Assembly: GCF_907164915.1 (NCBI RefSeq)
Contig: NC_061868.1
Span: 47,987,689-48,051,688, forward strand
Reading direction: 5' to 3'
Source of the DNA: Impatiens glandulifera
Lineage: Eukaryota > Streptophyta > Magnoliopsida > Ericales > Balsaminaceae
DNA: 64,000 bases
Every line of letters starts with the position of its first letter. Position 1 is the stretch's first letter. The notes beneath the pieces are model-generated. The model had not been told where the DNA came from. It made no database searches and saw only the letters and a list, made by a program, of their open reading frames with translations. The translations under genes and the position numbers were made by a program. Of the stretch, positions 24,671-38,239 are shown one piece after another.

Positions 24671-26661
24671 ATGGCGAAGAAGACGAAGGAGCTAGGAAGC
24701 CGTAATAACGTTAACAATGGCGATTCTATTTCTGGTTCCAGCATTTTCAATAAACTGTTTGGAAATATCTCGGAACAGCAGACTACAACCTCTCTCTTTT
24801 CTGACGATAACCCTTTTCGAAGAAAAGCCCTTGATCTTTCCATTGAGGAGAACAAAGCAGGTGGAGATGAAAACCCTGATTCTGCAAAGTTGTTGAAGAA
24901 GGGGGAGAAGAAGAAGAAGAAGAGAGAGATAAAACCTAGTTTGGATTCAGATTCGGATCACGAAGAATTGAAGAAAAAGAAATTGAAGGTTTCCGTCATG
25001 GAATCAAAGGAAATAGATGGCGAGGATGAGAAAGAGATTAATAAAAGGAAGAAGAGAAAGAGGGATATGCTAGAGGCGCAGTATGAGGCACGCAAATATG
25101 GGACGCCGGTCGTGAAAGATGAAGGCGCTAAAGAAGGACAAAGTGGGGAGGCCACTACTGGGAAGAAGAGGAAAAAAGTCGATGATCCCGCAGACATGAT
25201 GGTTTCTAAGGAAGGTTTCGATGATGAGGCGAAGCTGTTGAGAACCATTTTCGTTGGGAATTTGCCTCTGAAGGTGAAGAAGAAGTCTCTATTGAAAGAG
25301 TTCAGCCAGTTTGGAGAGGTGGAGTCTGTGAGGATTCGGTCTGTTCCTTTATTGAGTGTAAGTCCTATTCTATTACTTGTTTCTCTTAATGTTTTGCTTG
25401 TGATAAATATCAAGTCTTTAACTGTCTAGATTCTCCCATTATATCTATTCAGACTAAATTATCAAGGAAGGGTGCAGTAATCCAGAATAAGGTCAATGAT
25501 GCTATTGACAGGTTAGTGAGTTCTTGTTATTGACCTTCATTCTCATACATATGCACTCATAATTCTCATTGGTTTTGCAGTGTTCATGCATATGTTGTTT
25601 TCAAAACAGAGGAATCTGCGCAGGCTTCTTTGGCCCATAACATGTCTGTGGTATGTCACTATATTCTATTGGCTTTGATTGATCTAGTTCAGTTATTACT
25701 ACTATTAATATGATGATCTTTGGTTGCCTATCGATATCATATTTCTGTTTGTATGGTCAGGTTGGAGGAAATCATATTCGTGTTGATAGGGCATGCCCTC
25801 CTCGTAAGAAAATGAAGGGAGAAGATGCTCCTCTCTATGATTGCAAAAGGACTATTTTTGTGGGCAACCTTCCATTTGATGCAAAGGTAAGATTGTGATT
25901 TCTTTCATTATGTTTGTTCTCTTAAGATATCAGTTACATCTTCTTCATATGCAGGAGGAAGAAGTTTATCAACTGTTTGCAAGCGTCAAGGATTTGGAAC
26001 CCAATATTGAGGCCATTCGACTTATCAAGGATTCTCTTACCAGCATGGGAAAAGGCATTGCTTATGTCTTGTTTAAGAATAGGGTATTGTGTTGATTTCA
26101 AATGAAATTATCTAAATTTTAACTACTTAGTATGTAAGTTAAGCTTTGATAATCTGTGACTTTCAGGGTGCTGCTAACTTGGTTGTAAGGAAGCATTTGA
26201 AGTTGAGGGGTCGAGATCTTAGGCTTTCTCATGCCAAACCGGAAGCAACCACTTCATCTAATAAGAGAAAGGAGACAACAAGCTTCGAGAGTAACAATTC
26301 AACACCAACCAAGAAGATGGCAATTTATTCTACACCACAAGGTAAAATAATCCCAAAGGTGGCTGCTAGCACCTCTTACCAGGGTTTGCGGGCAAGCAAA
26401 TCAGGCGTTGAAAAGAAAGGTAATCTGCATAATAAGAATGCCATGAGAAAACCTACGCCTGTTGGAGAGGCAGGAAGAGGAGGAAACCAGAAAGAGAGGT
26501 CAGGCAAAAGACCTGCTGTTTTAGCCAGAAAGAATAAGGCCTTGGCTAAGGCTAGGGCCACCGAGGGTACTTCACAACAAGCTGGGAACAACAAACGCAA
26601 GATGTCGAACCGCACTCCAGAGAGCACCCAAAAGAACAAGAAACCCAGGACATTTAGATAG
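24671..26661 (+). CDS. RBM34/Nop12-like nucleolar RNA-binding protein
   Basis: Probable pre-rRNA processing factor, by analogy with yeast Nop12 and human RBM34. Six exons: 24671-25357, 25453-25511, 25581-25650, 25761-25886, 25955-26083 and 26167-26661; all joins keep frame, giving 521 residues. The N-terminal third is rich in Lys/Glu with several basic clusters (KKGEKKKKKREIK, NKRKKRKRD, GKKRKKVDD) suited to nucleolar targeting. RRM1 spans about 191-290 with RNP2 TIFVGNLPL and RNP1-like VHAYVVFK. RRM2 starts near 302 with TIFVGNLPF and has RNP1 GKGIAYVLFK. The tail is basic and low in complexity (GNNKRKMSNR, KNKKPR). The two-RRM layout with DRACPPRKK between them matches this family. No close neighbour suggests co-regulation. 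Confidence 0.9.
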
Positions 26662-27140
26662 AATTTTGTTTGTTTATTTCAGCTGTTGTTTCATTTGGCC
26701 TGAGCAATGGGAACAATTTGTTATTTTGATTTTTTATTTGCAATAGGTCTCTGTTTTATTTACCATATGAATTAATGTTACTTTATCTAAATGATAAAAA
26801 CAATTTTGTTTCTTTAGTTGCCCAAGAGATTGACTTTTCATTCCTATGATATTGGCTTGACCATCATCCTTTTGATAATTATGTATTTTAGTAGATTAAA
26901 CAAACAAATAAAGATAATTTAATTGCATAAACAGTTATATACATTTTTGTTGTTCAAACTAACTGTCCAATAAGATAAAATGAAATCAGCACATGAAAAT
27001 CATCTCTTTTATATCATAATTTTATTGATAAGCAAAACAGTGGCAGTATTTTAAAAGGATGATAATGATTTCTTAATCCCATGGCTATAGAGGGTTATTT
27101 CCTTCCTTCCTTCCGTGTGTGTTTGTGTGTCAAACCTAAC
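26662..27140. other. Spacer between convergent genes
   Basis: Shared 3' flank of the RBM34-like gene (+) and the TVP38-like gene (-). It contains T-rich and A-rich runs usable as polyadenylation signals on both strands and a short CCTTCCTTCCTTCC run near 27101. No gene. Confidence 0.5.
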
Positions 27141-28601
27141 CTAGGACGACTTGCTCTTGCTCATCAGTGTTGGGATAACCGATAAGATGCCAATGAGGAA
27201 CATTGTGGCTATTGAGTTTATATCGTATAGATCACCAACTGATCGTAACTCACCAATTGCTAATCCCGCCTGCACACAGCGCCATAAGAAATATATATCA
27301 GTGTCGATTTTTGTAAGTGAGGGAGGAAGTATTATCAGAACAGAAATAAAAAAAATTACCTTTACAGTCACGTAAGAAGCGGGTATAATTCCAATAACAG
27401 TGGCTGCAAAGAAAATATGGTAAGGCACGTCTACAATTGGCGAAGCAACATTAATAAATGTATTTGGTAATGTTGGTGTCAATCTTAGGAAAAGCATGTA
27501 GTTCAGCAAGCTTGTACTTCTCTTGGCTATCTGTAAAAGAAATTAGAATCGTCATACTCTACTCCTCTAATACATGCCTCGTATTGCTCACAAGATATTA
27601 AGATTAGGTTAAACCTGTTCTTGAAAGAAATTAAGCTTGTCGGGCCATAGGGACAATACAAGAGGCCTGCCAACCATTTTGGATAAGAAATAGCAAGATG
27701 AAGCACCAGAAGTTGCACAAAACACAACCAAGACCAGACCTTTGAGAACTCCAAAAAGCGCACCAGCCAACAATGACATGAAAACAGTTCCAGGAATCAT
27801 AAATGTTTGCATGAAAATATAGACGATGCAGTATCCAACAAGGACTTGGATTGTGTAATCACTTGTATAACTCTCTAGATGATCCCTACAATTACAAAAG
27901 TGGCACACATAAGTCTTAATCAAATTTGTTGCCCAGAATCACATTTGAAAGAGTGAATACCGAATTTCATTGATTTAGAACTATTTGAAAGAAAAGGAGG
28001 AAAATAGAAGCATACCATCTCATCAGATAGAATTCATGATTTTAACTTATAAAGAAACAAAAGGTACTCTAAAATGGATGATTAATTTGAAAATCAGATC
28101 TTCAAGTTTTCCTTATCCCTAGTCAATTTATTGGCTTCAAAACAACCCATCAGATAAAATTAGCTACAGAAGCATTAGAGCTCTACTTCTGACCTCAAAG
28201 TCCAGATCTTTTTCTCTTAAGCTAACAACGTAAAATATTCACCAATATATGATACATGCAATTACTTTAGAAAACGATAATGATTTCATCTGTTTCGAAT
28301 TAATGAAAACCCATAATAGATCTCTCATTGCATTTGCCGATTACAAGTGTATATAGAATTACCGGAGGATTTGCAGATCTTCTAGGCTGCGAGGAAGCTT
28401 AAGAAAGCTATAATCTGAAGAGGGCATGGTTAGATAGACTCCGAGAAGCCCTAAAACGAAAGTGAAAACGACACTGCAAGCCACCGCCAACTCCCACGAT
28501 GTAAGAGGGAACTTGTGAGACGCTGATTCCCTTCTTGTATCTCGAACAGCGCCATTGGAATCGAGAAGGCAGGCGGTGGTTCCTTGTTGTTGTATCGCCA
28601 T
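27141..28601 (-). CDS. TVP38/TMEM64 (DedA, SNARE-associated Golgi) family membrane protein
   Basis: Multi-pass membrane protein of the VTT/DedA superfamily, proposed to act in lipid scrambling and vesicle traffic. Four exons: 28601-28363, 27885-27615, 27530-27360 and 27269-27141, giving 269 residues. A first hydrophobic segment lies at about 34-57 after a hydrophilic N terminus. The conserved core follows: a segment IVYIFMQTFMIPGTVFMSLLAGALFG, then FCATSGASSCYFLSKMVG, and the family signature FLRLTPTLPNTFINVASP with VPYHIFFAATVIGIIPASY. The C terminus holds a last membrane segment and a SKSKSS tail. The length and motif order match plant homologues. Intron borders are GT-AG throughout. The substrate and membrane cannot be read from sequence alone. 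Confidence 0.9.
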
Positions 28602-29399
28602 TCTCCTCGATTCCTAAAAGTGGATTGAAGAAAGAAAGAAAGAAAGAAAGAATGGGTGAAGAAGATGAGATAATTGAAAAGGAGGTTTATATAATTTCCT
28701 CCGTCATTCCTCGTGGCTTTCTTCTACGGCTCTGAACCTCCATCAGTCAACATTTTATGAACAACGCTGATGAGAGAGAACATACCATTCGCGTGTTTGT
28801 AACCATAAAATCCAAAGGTCCAGGAAATTTAAATTCACAATTAAACAATCATATTTTAATATTTTAAGCCTTTACCTATTTATTTTAATAATTATATTCA
28901 ACAATTTATTAATTTTAATAATTCAACCTAAAATTTACAAGTATACTTTATAATCAAACAAAAATAAAATAAATAATCAATATAAAACAAGCCCTAAGAA
29001 ATGTTAGGTTATTTTGTTTACAAAATATATATTTATATTTCAATTTTTAATTGGTTGAATTATTATATATTTTTTTTAAAATTTAATAAAAGTAAAATGA
29101 ATGTGATAGATAAGTTTTTAATAAAAATATTAATGTTCAATCAAACAAGCTCTAAGAAATAAATAAACTCTTCATTAATACTATGAGTTTACACTTGTTG
29201 CATATATAAAATAGATCTAATGACAACTATACAATAAATTCAATAACAATTAATGTTTTCTAAAAAGTTGTACTTAATATATAAGGCTTTTCATATTGTT
29301 TGGTCCACACTTACATTTAAATACAATTTTGAATTTTTATTTTTATTTTTATTTATTTAAAGGTTCATGTAAATTACATATAAATAAAAAAATAAAATT

Positions 29400-29880
29400 A
29401 ATTTTCAAGAAAAACGATTAATTACCCGCCAGATTTTATCGACTTTTTTTGAACGATTATCAAAAAAATATAATATTAATAATATTATGAATATACGAAT
29501 CTGACGACTATTACTAACATTGAAAGTTCGACAATTTCTCTAGAACTAGATAGTTCAACAAAAAATAATTAGGATGATAACTCAAATATGTAGGCTTACT
29601 ATATTAGTCGCATCAATCTAAACTTCACATCAACAACTCAAAGATTCGGGCATCACCCAATGAATCTCAATAATACTGCACAAAAGACTATAAATACTAA
29701 TCACCCATAGACAATGCAAAAGTGCGTGAGTTATCGATATAACATTTTCGTGACACATTCAACAACGATTAGTCACAATACAACATTTTTTTATGCACAT
29801 ATCATTCGTAATAATTTCACAGTGAATAATGCTTAATCTAAAGAACGAGATTTTGGATATAATTTATTATATTACAAATA
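29400..29880 (+). repeat. Dispersed unclassified repeat, copy 1
   Basis: Shares an ordered string of landmarks with 58495-58880 and 62165-62720: AAAGTT-GAC, ACTAGATAGT-CA-CAAAA, ATAATTAGGATG-TAA, and AATCTCAATAATACT-CACAAAA. It is the longest and least degraded copy. No coding content; class unknown. Confidence 0.6.
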
Positions 29881-30403
29881 CATGATCAAAACTAAATTTA
29901 TTTTAATTTTAAAAAACAAAACAAAATAAGAATAATTAACCTGACACTCTACAGTCATGATCTCCACTTTCATTCAAAACGCTTTCAGATTAAATCGAAC
30001 TTGTGATCTTTTGGTCTTTAAGCGACTCCTACTATTAAATTATCTTGATGGGGTTTAAATTTGTAAACTCTAAAATATTTTGATAATTTAAGTTGATTTT
30101 TTTTGGATGACTAAACTTTATTTTTGTAAGGTCTAGTACAATCCTTTCTCATTAGTCTATTTTAAATTGAATAGTTTTACTGGAAAATGAAACTAATTTT
30201 TTTATAAGACTTATTGTAACTTTAGTTATTGTGTGAATTTTTCTTTTTAAAAGTGACTTTTAAAATTAAGACCATGTAATAGAAGGTCTAGGAAGCACCG
30301 GCTGGATTTTTATGAGGTGAATTCACTCTATTAGGAATAAAGACATCTAGGCTCTAAATCATTCGTCTAAACCATCAACTTAACTAAATTTAGTACGATA
30401 ACC

Positions 30404-30509
30404 CACTCAATTAATTGAACCCATTAGGCCGTCACATTAATACTTACCAAAAACAAACTCAATTAATTGAAACCATTATGCTGTAACATTAATACCCACA
30501 AAAAATGGT
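30404..30509. repeat. Tandem pair, 53-bp unit
   Basis: Both units begin ACTCAATTAATTGAA and contain CCATTA and ACATTAATAC; they differ at a handful of bases. Confidence 0.75.
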
Positions 30510-32124
30510 TTTGGTGAAGGAATAGATAAATTAATATTATTATCTATTTATATATGAACTTATATTATAAATGGATTCCAAATTTAATTTTCACTGGATT
30601 AATCAAAAATAAAAGAAGTATAACCAGAACTCATTTTTTAGTGTGATTTTTAATTTTTATTGGTGAGGATTTAAAGATGCATAGTTGACCAAAAAGGTCG
30701 TAGGTTGTTTAACGAATCAATTAACTGTCGTAATTAATCAATTATAGATGTAAGAGATAATATAGGAATCTAAACCAATTGATTTGTTAGTCCTTTTAAT
30801 AAAGTTTTCTGCATGTGATACTGCTAAATATATATTAATATAATATATGTTTCCATTAATCTATCTCATTAATCAAGACGTTGTCACATGTCAATAATTT
30901 GTAGTTTTCTCTATTCCTATTCTTTATTGACAATAATCTGTTTTTTTATCAAACATTTTAAGTTTGATTACCACAGATAAAGGTTTAAATAAAGAATTGG
31001 GCTAGTTCCTAATTTTTTTTTCATACAATTAAAAATGAAACTATTTTATTTATTTGTTTTTATAGTTTAGAGTTTAGACAGTTGCCCCTCCATTAAGTAA
31101 GCCATATTCCAAAAGATTGGCCCACTAATATTCAAGGCCCAATATTACAAAGAATGACTTTACAAACAATAGCTCATTTCATTCAGATTTTCTTCAATAT
31201 GATAATAAAGTTATAAAAATCTCAAATTTTTATTTTATCTTTATTATATTTATACTATAAATATTAAAATATATTACTTTTTTTTTTTAATTATATTCCA
31301 TTTTTATATTATTATTATTATTAATTTTTATAATTTAGAAAGAGAATTTGAATGTGAAAATAAGAGATTGACTGATTTTTTTTTTTTTTTTTTTTTCTCT
31401 CTATTTTTTTTATTTTTTTTTTATTTTTTCAAACTAATGATACAATGTCACACGTTTTTTTCATTTTTTCGTTCTCTTCCCTCCTCCTATCACTTAATTT
31501 ATTTATTTCTTATAAATATTTATATAAAATTATCCATTAATAATATTTAAAAATCTCAAATTTTAAACCGTAGACAAAAACTCTAATTAAAAAAAAAAAT
31601 AACGTAAATTAATTATAATAATATGATAATAAATAATAAATTTTAATTGTAAGATAATACATGTTTTATTAAATATATAATTATAAAGTAATAAGAATAG
31701 TACTATTTCAGAATAAAACGTTTTTTCTACTCCAATATACGGGCCCCACATAATAATCCAGTTATCGAATCTGGACCGTTCATTTTCATTCGCTTAAATC
31801 CGACTCTTGGCTGGTTCGCATTTCATCTGGTGCGGCGGGAATCAGCATAATATGATTAGAATATGCCACGTGTGAAAGGGCCCCACCCATTTGTAATCTA
31901 ACCGCTGTTAGTGAAAGTAAATTATTTATTAATAAATTATTATTTTCTCTATCCTCTCTCTCATCATAGGTGCTATCAGCTCTCTTGTTCTTCGATTCTG
32001 TTCTCTCGTTTATTGAATTCCTAGACTGAAAATTTATTCTCCTTGTCGGTCGAAATCTGTTTTTCGATTTTTTGTTTGAAAAAGGTTATGTTTTTGGATC
32101 GGTTTCTTGTATAGAAGATCATCA

Positions 32125-33135
32125 ATGGAGGACGCTGTGAAGAGGAGGAGATTCGCGGTCGGTTACGCTCTTGCGCCGAAGAAGAAGCAGAGTTTCATAC
32201 AAGATTCGCTTGTGAGTCTATCGGAAGAAAGAGGAATCGATCTCATTCAGATCGACACCGATAAGCTCTTGACAGATCAAGGTCCGTTCGATTGTCTTCT
32301 CCATAAACTCACTGGAGACGAGTGGATACGTCAGTTGGAAGACTATTCATCGAAGAATCCCAATGTATTGATTATCGATTCGCCGGAGTCCATTGAGAAG
32401 TTACATAACCGTATTTCAATGCTGGAGGTCGTGACTGAATTGAAACTCGAAACGGAAGGTGTTTCATACGGAATTCCAAAGCAGATTGTGATTTACGATT
32501 CAGATACTCTGTTGGATCCGAATGCATGGGGTAATGGATTGACGTTTCCTGTAATTGCAAAACCCTTGGTTGCTGACGGGAGCGCGACATCGCATAAAAT
32601 GTCTCTTGTTTTCAACAGGGAGGGTTTGAGTAAGTTGGAGACTCCAATTGTGTTGCAGGAATTTGTAAATCATGGTGGTGTTATCTTTAAGGTGTATGTT
32701 GTTGATGATTATGTAAAATGTGTGATGAGGAAATCATTGCCTGATGTTTCATTGGAAAAAATGGATAGTCTTGGGAATTATTTATCGTTTTCGCAGATAT
32801 CAAACTTGGCTGCTACTCATGAAAGAAATGAGGATAAATATATAGAGACTATGAATTTGGAAGATGCAGAGATGCCTCCATTGACATTCATTACTGATAT
32901 TGCTCGGGGACTAAGAAAAGCTATGAAATTGCATCTTTTTAACTTTGATGTGATTAGGGATACTAGAATTGGGAATAGATATTTGATAATTGACATAAAC
33001 TACTTCCCTGGTTACGCGAAGATGCCATCTTATGAGACAGTGTTGACGGATTTCTTCTGGGATGTGTTATCGAAGAAAAGAGATGATGGTTCAGCTGAAT
33101 GCTCAGGTGCGAAATCGAAATCAGATCTTATATAA
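32125..33135 (+). CDS. ITPK1: Inositol-tetrakisphosphate 1-kinase (ITPK1 type)
   Basis: ATP-grasp kinase acting on inositol tris- and tetrakisphosphates, and for plant ITPK1 also on InsP6, in phytate and inositol-pyrophosphate metabolism and phosphate signalling. A single exon of 336 residues. The N-terminal signature [15 protein letters not shown] is followed by the HKLTGDEW motif at 60 and HNRISMLEV. The ATP-grasp core has [18 protein letters not shown], the [15 protein letters not shown] motif (HGG at 183-185), FNFDVIRD at 273-279 and [15 protein letters not shown] from 290, which supplies the metal-binding Asp and Asn. The absence of introns and the FFWDV tail fit ITPK1 rather than ITPK2/3. 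The ATG at 32125 is chosen over any upstream non-ATG codon. The last 20 residues are a variable Ser/Lys-rich tail. Confidence 0.93.
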   Translation: MEDAVKRRRFAVGYALAPKKKQSFIQDSLVSLSEERGIDLIQIDTDKLLTDQGPFDCLLHKLTGDEWIRQLEDYSSKNPNVLIIDSPESIEKLHNRISMLEVVTELKLETEGVSYGIPKQIVIYDSDTLLDPNAWGNGLTFPVIAKPLVADGSATSHKMSLVFNREGLSKLETPIVLQEFVNHGGVIFKVYVVDDYVKCVMRKSLPDVSLEKMDSLGNYLSFSQISNLAATHERNEDKYIETMNLEDAEMPPLTFITDIARGLRKAMKLHLFNFDVIRDTRIGNRYLIIDINYFPGYAKMPSYETVLTDFFWDVLSKKRDDGSAECSGAKSKSDLI

Positions 33136-34451
33136 GTAGATAATTTCTTTCAGTTTTGCCTCCAAATGACAATGAATCAATCAATGGTGTTCTTTAATCT
33201 TTACAATGTACATTCCTAAAGGGGTTTGATGATGGGTGAATCCTATCTATCTATAATCGTTTCCTTGTTTACCTGAAGGATTGGTATAATTCTTGTTTTT
33301 AAAGCAGAATCTTATTTTGTGCTATTGCATTGTCTTCTTAATCTGTTGTGGTAAAACATGTCTGTGGGAATGATTTTGCCAAGAACATACAATCCCTTTC
33401 AAGTAACTGTTAGTGTCCTAATAAATTAATCTTGATGAGTCTTAATCTGAATCTTACTAGCTTAGATTATGAAGGATTGCAATTGATTCAGCTGCTTATT
33501 ACACAATTCAAAGTTTTGTAATGTTTTCCTTTCAAATTTGAATGTCTGGAATAGGTCTGGTTTCGAATCTAAATGGTAAGTTGTTAATATGTTTGGTTGT
33601 TTGTTTGATATTGGATCAAGACAAGATCTAGAGCTTGGTTGATGTTGGGTTACTCAACCTATTTAATCATTAAACTTACACAAAAAAAAAGTCTTGTTCT
33701 TGAATATTTTCTATTCAAGAGTAACAAGATATTCAATTATTTATTTTTTGAAAAAAAAAATACTTTCAATTCACAATCTAGAACATCATATCAAGAACAT
33801 TGGGGGTAGGTTTCTGGAAGATGAGATAAAAAAAATGTAAATTTTGAACTAAAAAAGTTGGATGGATTAAGTCAGTAAATTGGTGTAGTCATTATTCAAT
33901 AGAAGAAATAACTCCATTGTATTTGTATTAGGTATTATATAGCAGACTTTTATGGTGCTAAAAAGTGATTGTGACAAATTAATTACCAAATTAGAGTGGA
34001 ATTAAATCAGTCTCTTCTTTCTTATCTAATGATAACAACTCATGTACTTTTTGATTGACATAATTCCAATTAACATTTTTTTTACAACTAAGAACCATTT
34101 AGAATTTAAAAATATTTAAAATGTAAGTGTTATTTGAATAATCTACTTTTCACTCGTTTATCTATTCATAAATTAAATTACTAAAATATTTTATATTTAT
34201 TTTTTAAAAATAAATATTATTATCTTTTTAAAAAAATTCACTAATAAATTAATTTTTCATAATTTTATATCAAATAAGATTATTTAAATACCTTAAAATT
34301 TCTATCTGAACTAGAGTTTAAATAGTAGTAATATATAATAATAAAATAAATTTAAAATAAAAAATAATTTAGTATTTTATTTAATGATATAATTAATAAA
34401 AGGAAAAATGAATTGAAATTATATTTAATTAGGTTGAAATTATTTAAAAAT

Positions 34452-34453
<2 letters not shown>

Positions 34454-34511
<58 letters not shown>
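34454..34511. repeat. (AT)n microsatellite
   Basis: Uninterrupted AT dinucleotide run of about 29 units. Confidence 0.95.
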
Positions 34512-34513
<2 letters not shown>

Positions 34514-34936
34514 ATCATCATTTCAACTTGTGATTATCAGTATTTAAAGCTTGCTTATTATATAATCATAGACAAATTTTAAACAATGAAACTTCACAAA
34601 TTTTAAATAGACCCATATATATGTATATATATTTAGCTTATCTGGCTTCCATTTGTTTTTAATCAACTTTTGATGTTCTCACTCTTTATTAAAGATGACC
34701 ATAAATCTTGACTCTTAGACCACTCTAAAGAAAATGATAATAATAATATGGGAAGTCAAAAAAGCCATCATCCAAGTTTATTTTCTATGTGAATAAATTA
34801 AGTATATATAACTAAGCTATAGGAGAAATTTAAATATACAAAAGATTATGGGAGAAGATAAGACAAAAGAAAATTAATAAAAGGTAGCCGGCTCAAACCA
34901 AATATTTGATCATTATTAATTATTTTTCAATCATTA

Positions 34937-35133
34937 ATTCACAAATTGATTTTTAATTATAAGAAAAACACAATCATGATTATGAATTCATGATTATTCA
35001 TGATTTTAAGATTTTAGAGCAATGCCAAAGATTATGAATTCATGATTATTATTCACATTTAGCAAGAAAACAACCTCCATTTACCTGTAAAATTATTCAC
35101 AAATTGATTTTTAATTATAAGAAAAACACAATC
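34937..35133. repeat. Local direct duplication (39-bp arms)
   Basis: The arms 34937-34975 and 35095-35133 both read ATTCACAAATTGATTTTTAA then TATAAGAAAAACACAATC. Between them GATTATGAATTCATGATTAT also occurs twice, so the whole stretch looks like stepwise tandem slippage. Confidence 0.8.
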
Positions 35134-35587
35134 TAGCTAGGTCTAGTAACCTAGTTGCAAAATTAAGCTTAATAAATTAAATTAAATTAAATAGATAGAT
35201 ATAAATCAAAGTCACTATCTCTGCTGTAGCTTTAGCTTGTTGAAGGCTGCTTAAAACTAACTCATTTTATAATCTCCAAATTAACAACTGCTCTAAATAA
35301 GTCTCAACTAATCTCATCTACTCATTCTACATTAAGAAAAAAAAACATTGCAAAATCACTCAATAAATTTATTTTAATTAATAATTAGGTTAAAGCTGCC
35401 AATCTTCATATATTATATTACAAACAAGAATACCCATTATGAAATGAACTGTTACACCAATTACAAACCTTCAGAAGAATATTCCATGCACAATAACATC
35501 TTAGAATTTATACATAAAAATAAATATTCAAGAAATTTAATTACAATAATACGAGACTTCGGAACTAGGGAATTTTGTTTTCATGGC

Positions 35588-36561
35588 TCAATAACTTGTC
35601 CAATTTGTCGAGCCGATGTAATCCAACGACGGTTCGTTGTTCATAGGGGTACATTTCTCCTTGGCCTCAAAGTCGGCAACTAATGCTGGCAGTGTATTTT
35701 CATTTTCGTCTTCAACCAGAAGGCCCCCGAGATCAAAAGGGTCACAACGGGAAGAAAAGTTGCCAAGCATTTGAGGGTTGGGACCCAAACCGGGGGCATC
35801 ACCAAGGCCGGGTATGTTATTGGGAATATTATTGGCGCCCATGACTAATGCTTCCAAATATGAACTAGTTAGGTTTCCAAAAAGACTATTTATAATATTG
35901 GCATTCATAACTTGGAGTGGAAATGTGTTTAGGCTGGTTGCTTGCATTATGTTTTGTATAAGCTTCTCGTTTGCTAGTCGATTTAACGAAAGGTTCTCTT
36001 GTGGAATAAAACTACCGTCGCCATAGAACCTCATTAAGTTACTAAAGTTTTGATCGTTTAGTAAATGGTTAAGCTCATCGAGTATATCGACTTTGGGTAA
36101 TGGTTGATGAGTCTTAGGATCAATACCCATTTTAAACAACTTCTTTGCCAAGTGAGTGTTCCAGTAATTCTTTATCTCATTATCAGTTCGCCCCGGAAGT
36201 TGAGTAGCAATTCTGGACCACCTTATATAATGGTAGAAGAACAAATTTATAAATTATTCAAACTAAAAAGACCATAAAAAAAATCAATTATTTCTTACTT
36301 GTTTCCAAGAAGTGAGTGAAGCTTGATAATAACTTGCTCTTCCTCCTCCGAGAAATTCCCCCGTTTAATATCAGGCCTAAGATAGTTATTCCAGCGTAAC
36401 CTACAACTCTTTCCGCACCTGTTGAGCCCCGCTCGCCTAGGAAGGGCTCGCCAACTTCCATGGCCGTTGTTCTGAATGTAATTCATGAGTAGAACATCTT
36501 CTTCCTGTGACCATGGCCCTTTCTTCAAACCGGTCTCATCACAACAAGGGGATCTTCCCAT
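35588..36561 (-). CDS. R2R3-MYB transcription factor
   Basis: DNA-binding regulator with two MYB repeats. Two exons, 36561-36299 and 36221-35588, with a 77-bp intron in R3 after HSLLGNK, give 298 residues. The start [18 protein letters not shown] is the canonical N terminus. R2 (about 14-64) has the three Trp of the repeat ([17 protein letters not shown]); R3 (about 67-115) has the usual hydrophobic replacement of the first Trp, then [26 protein letters not shown]. The tail has [11 protein letters not shown] and an Asp/Asn-rich end. The intron usual in R2 of many members is missing. NNYLRPD replaces the common TNYLRPD, and LAKKL replaces LKKKL. The motif mix resembles subgroups 10, 11 and 24 (MYB9/107, MYB41/102, MYB53/92/93), which act in suberin and stress responses, but the subgroup cannot be fixed. 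Confidence 0.92.
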
Positions 36562-36599
36562 TTTTTTGATCAAATGAAGAGATCGAGAGTGGGTATAGA

Positions 36600-38239
36600 A
36601 GGGAGTTGATGATGGTTAAATAGTGTAGGGATATATGAATATATAATTGGGAAGGTTTTGTTTGGCCAATAAAAACAAAGTATATAGCATGGTGGTCAAT
36701 TTCAACTGGGATGGCTAGCTAGCTAGATCAAAAAAGCAAGCAAAATATAAGGTTGCCCATCAACCATTTATGGATTTTTATATGTCGACATATGGGACAA
36801 ACACATAGATGTTCATATAGGGGGAGGAATCAATAAATCTAGGGTTAGGTTTATGCTAATGTCATCACCTCAAATTAAATATTTTGTCAAATGTCTGACT
36901 AAGATTTTCATGCACCACCATAACACGTATATATCATCATATTAAGACAAAATCAAGATTTTTTTTATTTATTTCTATTACACTTAATTAGCTTCATACT
37001 TGTACATATTATTTTAACATAATGTTTTCACTAACTCACCATAGTAGTAAAAAGAAACTTTCTTACTTAAAATTTCTAAGGTTTGATTTCTGCTACAAAT
37101 GTTTTTAATTTAAATGGTGGTGTCGTATAGTTTATTCGGAGAAAAAAAACTACAAAGGAACAAAAATCTTAATTCTGCCGTGTCGAGTAGATTTTGGGAT
37201 TTTTCAATCAACATTATATTCATTAATATCATAATCATCAATAATGTAACAATACAAAGAAGCTCCCTATTGGAATTACAAGATCAATTACAATTTAAAA
37301 CATTAAATTGAGTAAGATTTACAATAACATGAACAAGTAGGTTGTCCTTTTCTAATCAAATTGAAACTGAAATAGCCTAAGATCAAAGATCAACCTTGGT
37401 TTTTGGAAATTTTGTATCATGTGGAAAAGATTTGTGTTCCTGTAATTAGTGCTAGTAGGCCTACTAGCTAGGTTTGATTTCTTATTCTCTATGTTTCCCT
37501 GGACCAATATGGGTTTGACCAATAAGATCATTAACCAAATATTTTAAATTGGGCTAACCCAATATTTTAAATTGGGCTAAATGGATTATGAAAGTCCCAG
37601 AGACTGGAAAAGTGATATCTCTTGGAAATTGACCAAGTAAAAATGGAACTGATAAATGGATAATAGGTAGGAATATTAGAGAAAATTTAAATATAGATAT
37701 ATTTTGTATTTATTTTAATCTCGGGTGCAATGACATAATTTTGTGTACGGTTTAACAATTTGAACATAATTGTATTTTAAATTTAATATTTTTTCTATAT
37801 ATACGCGTTTAAAATTGTTGAATTTATTTGAATGTCTTAAAAAAAATATATGTAACGTGGGGTAGTATTTGAAAAATTCGAAAAAAAAATATAGAATTGT
37901 TATTTTGTTTTTGCAGATGTGGTAAATTAATTACGAAAAAAAATTAATATGTTAAAAATAAGAAGACATAATATTTATTTGTTTGTGAGAAAAACTTAAA
38001 TGACTAAAATTGTTATAGTTGAAGCTTATATAATATAACACAATTCAATGTTTAAGTCTTATTTAATAAAATTACAAGTTTGAAGCTTCAAATAATAAAT
38101 GCGCCTAAATAATAAGGATTTATAACTTTTAGTAATATAAATATACATGTTTTTGTTACAATGTTTTTAATTCACAAGATATATAATATTTAAATATATA
38201 TTAAAAAAAATAAAAGAATATTAAAACGAAATAATACGA
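36600..38239. other. MYB upstream region and spacer
   Basis: Probable MYB promoter followed by AT-rich spacer. A short tandem of ATTTTAAATTGGGCTAA occurs near 37540-37582. No gene. Confidence 0.45.

Larger units (their letters stand above)
28740..32030. other. AT-rich intergenic region
   Basis: No gene recognised. It contains a copy of the dispersed repeat (29400-29880), a tandem pair of a 53-bp unit at 30404-30456 and 30457-30509, and a long T-tract near 31377-31430. The stretch from 31900 is probably the ITPK promoter and leader. Confidence 0.55.
33136..35587. other. AT-rich intergenic spacer
   Basis: 3' flank of the ITPK gene followed by AT-rich sequence with an (AT)n microsatellite at 34454-34511 and a duplicated 39-bp segment (34937-34975 and 35095-35133). 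No gene is seen. Confidence 0.55.
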
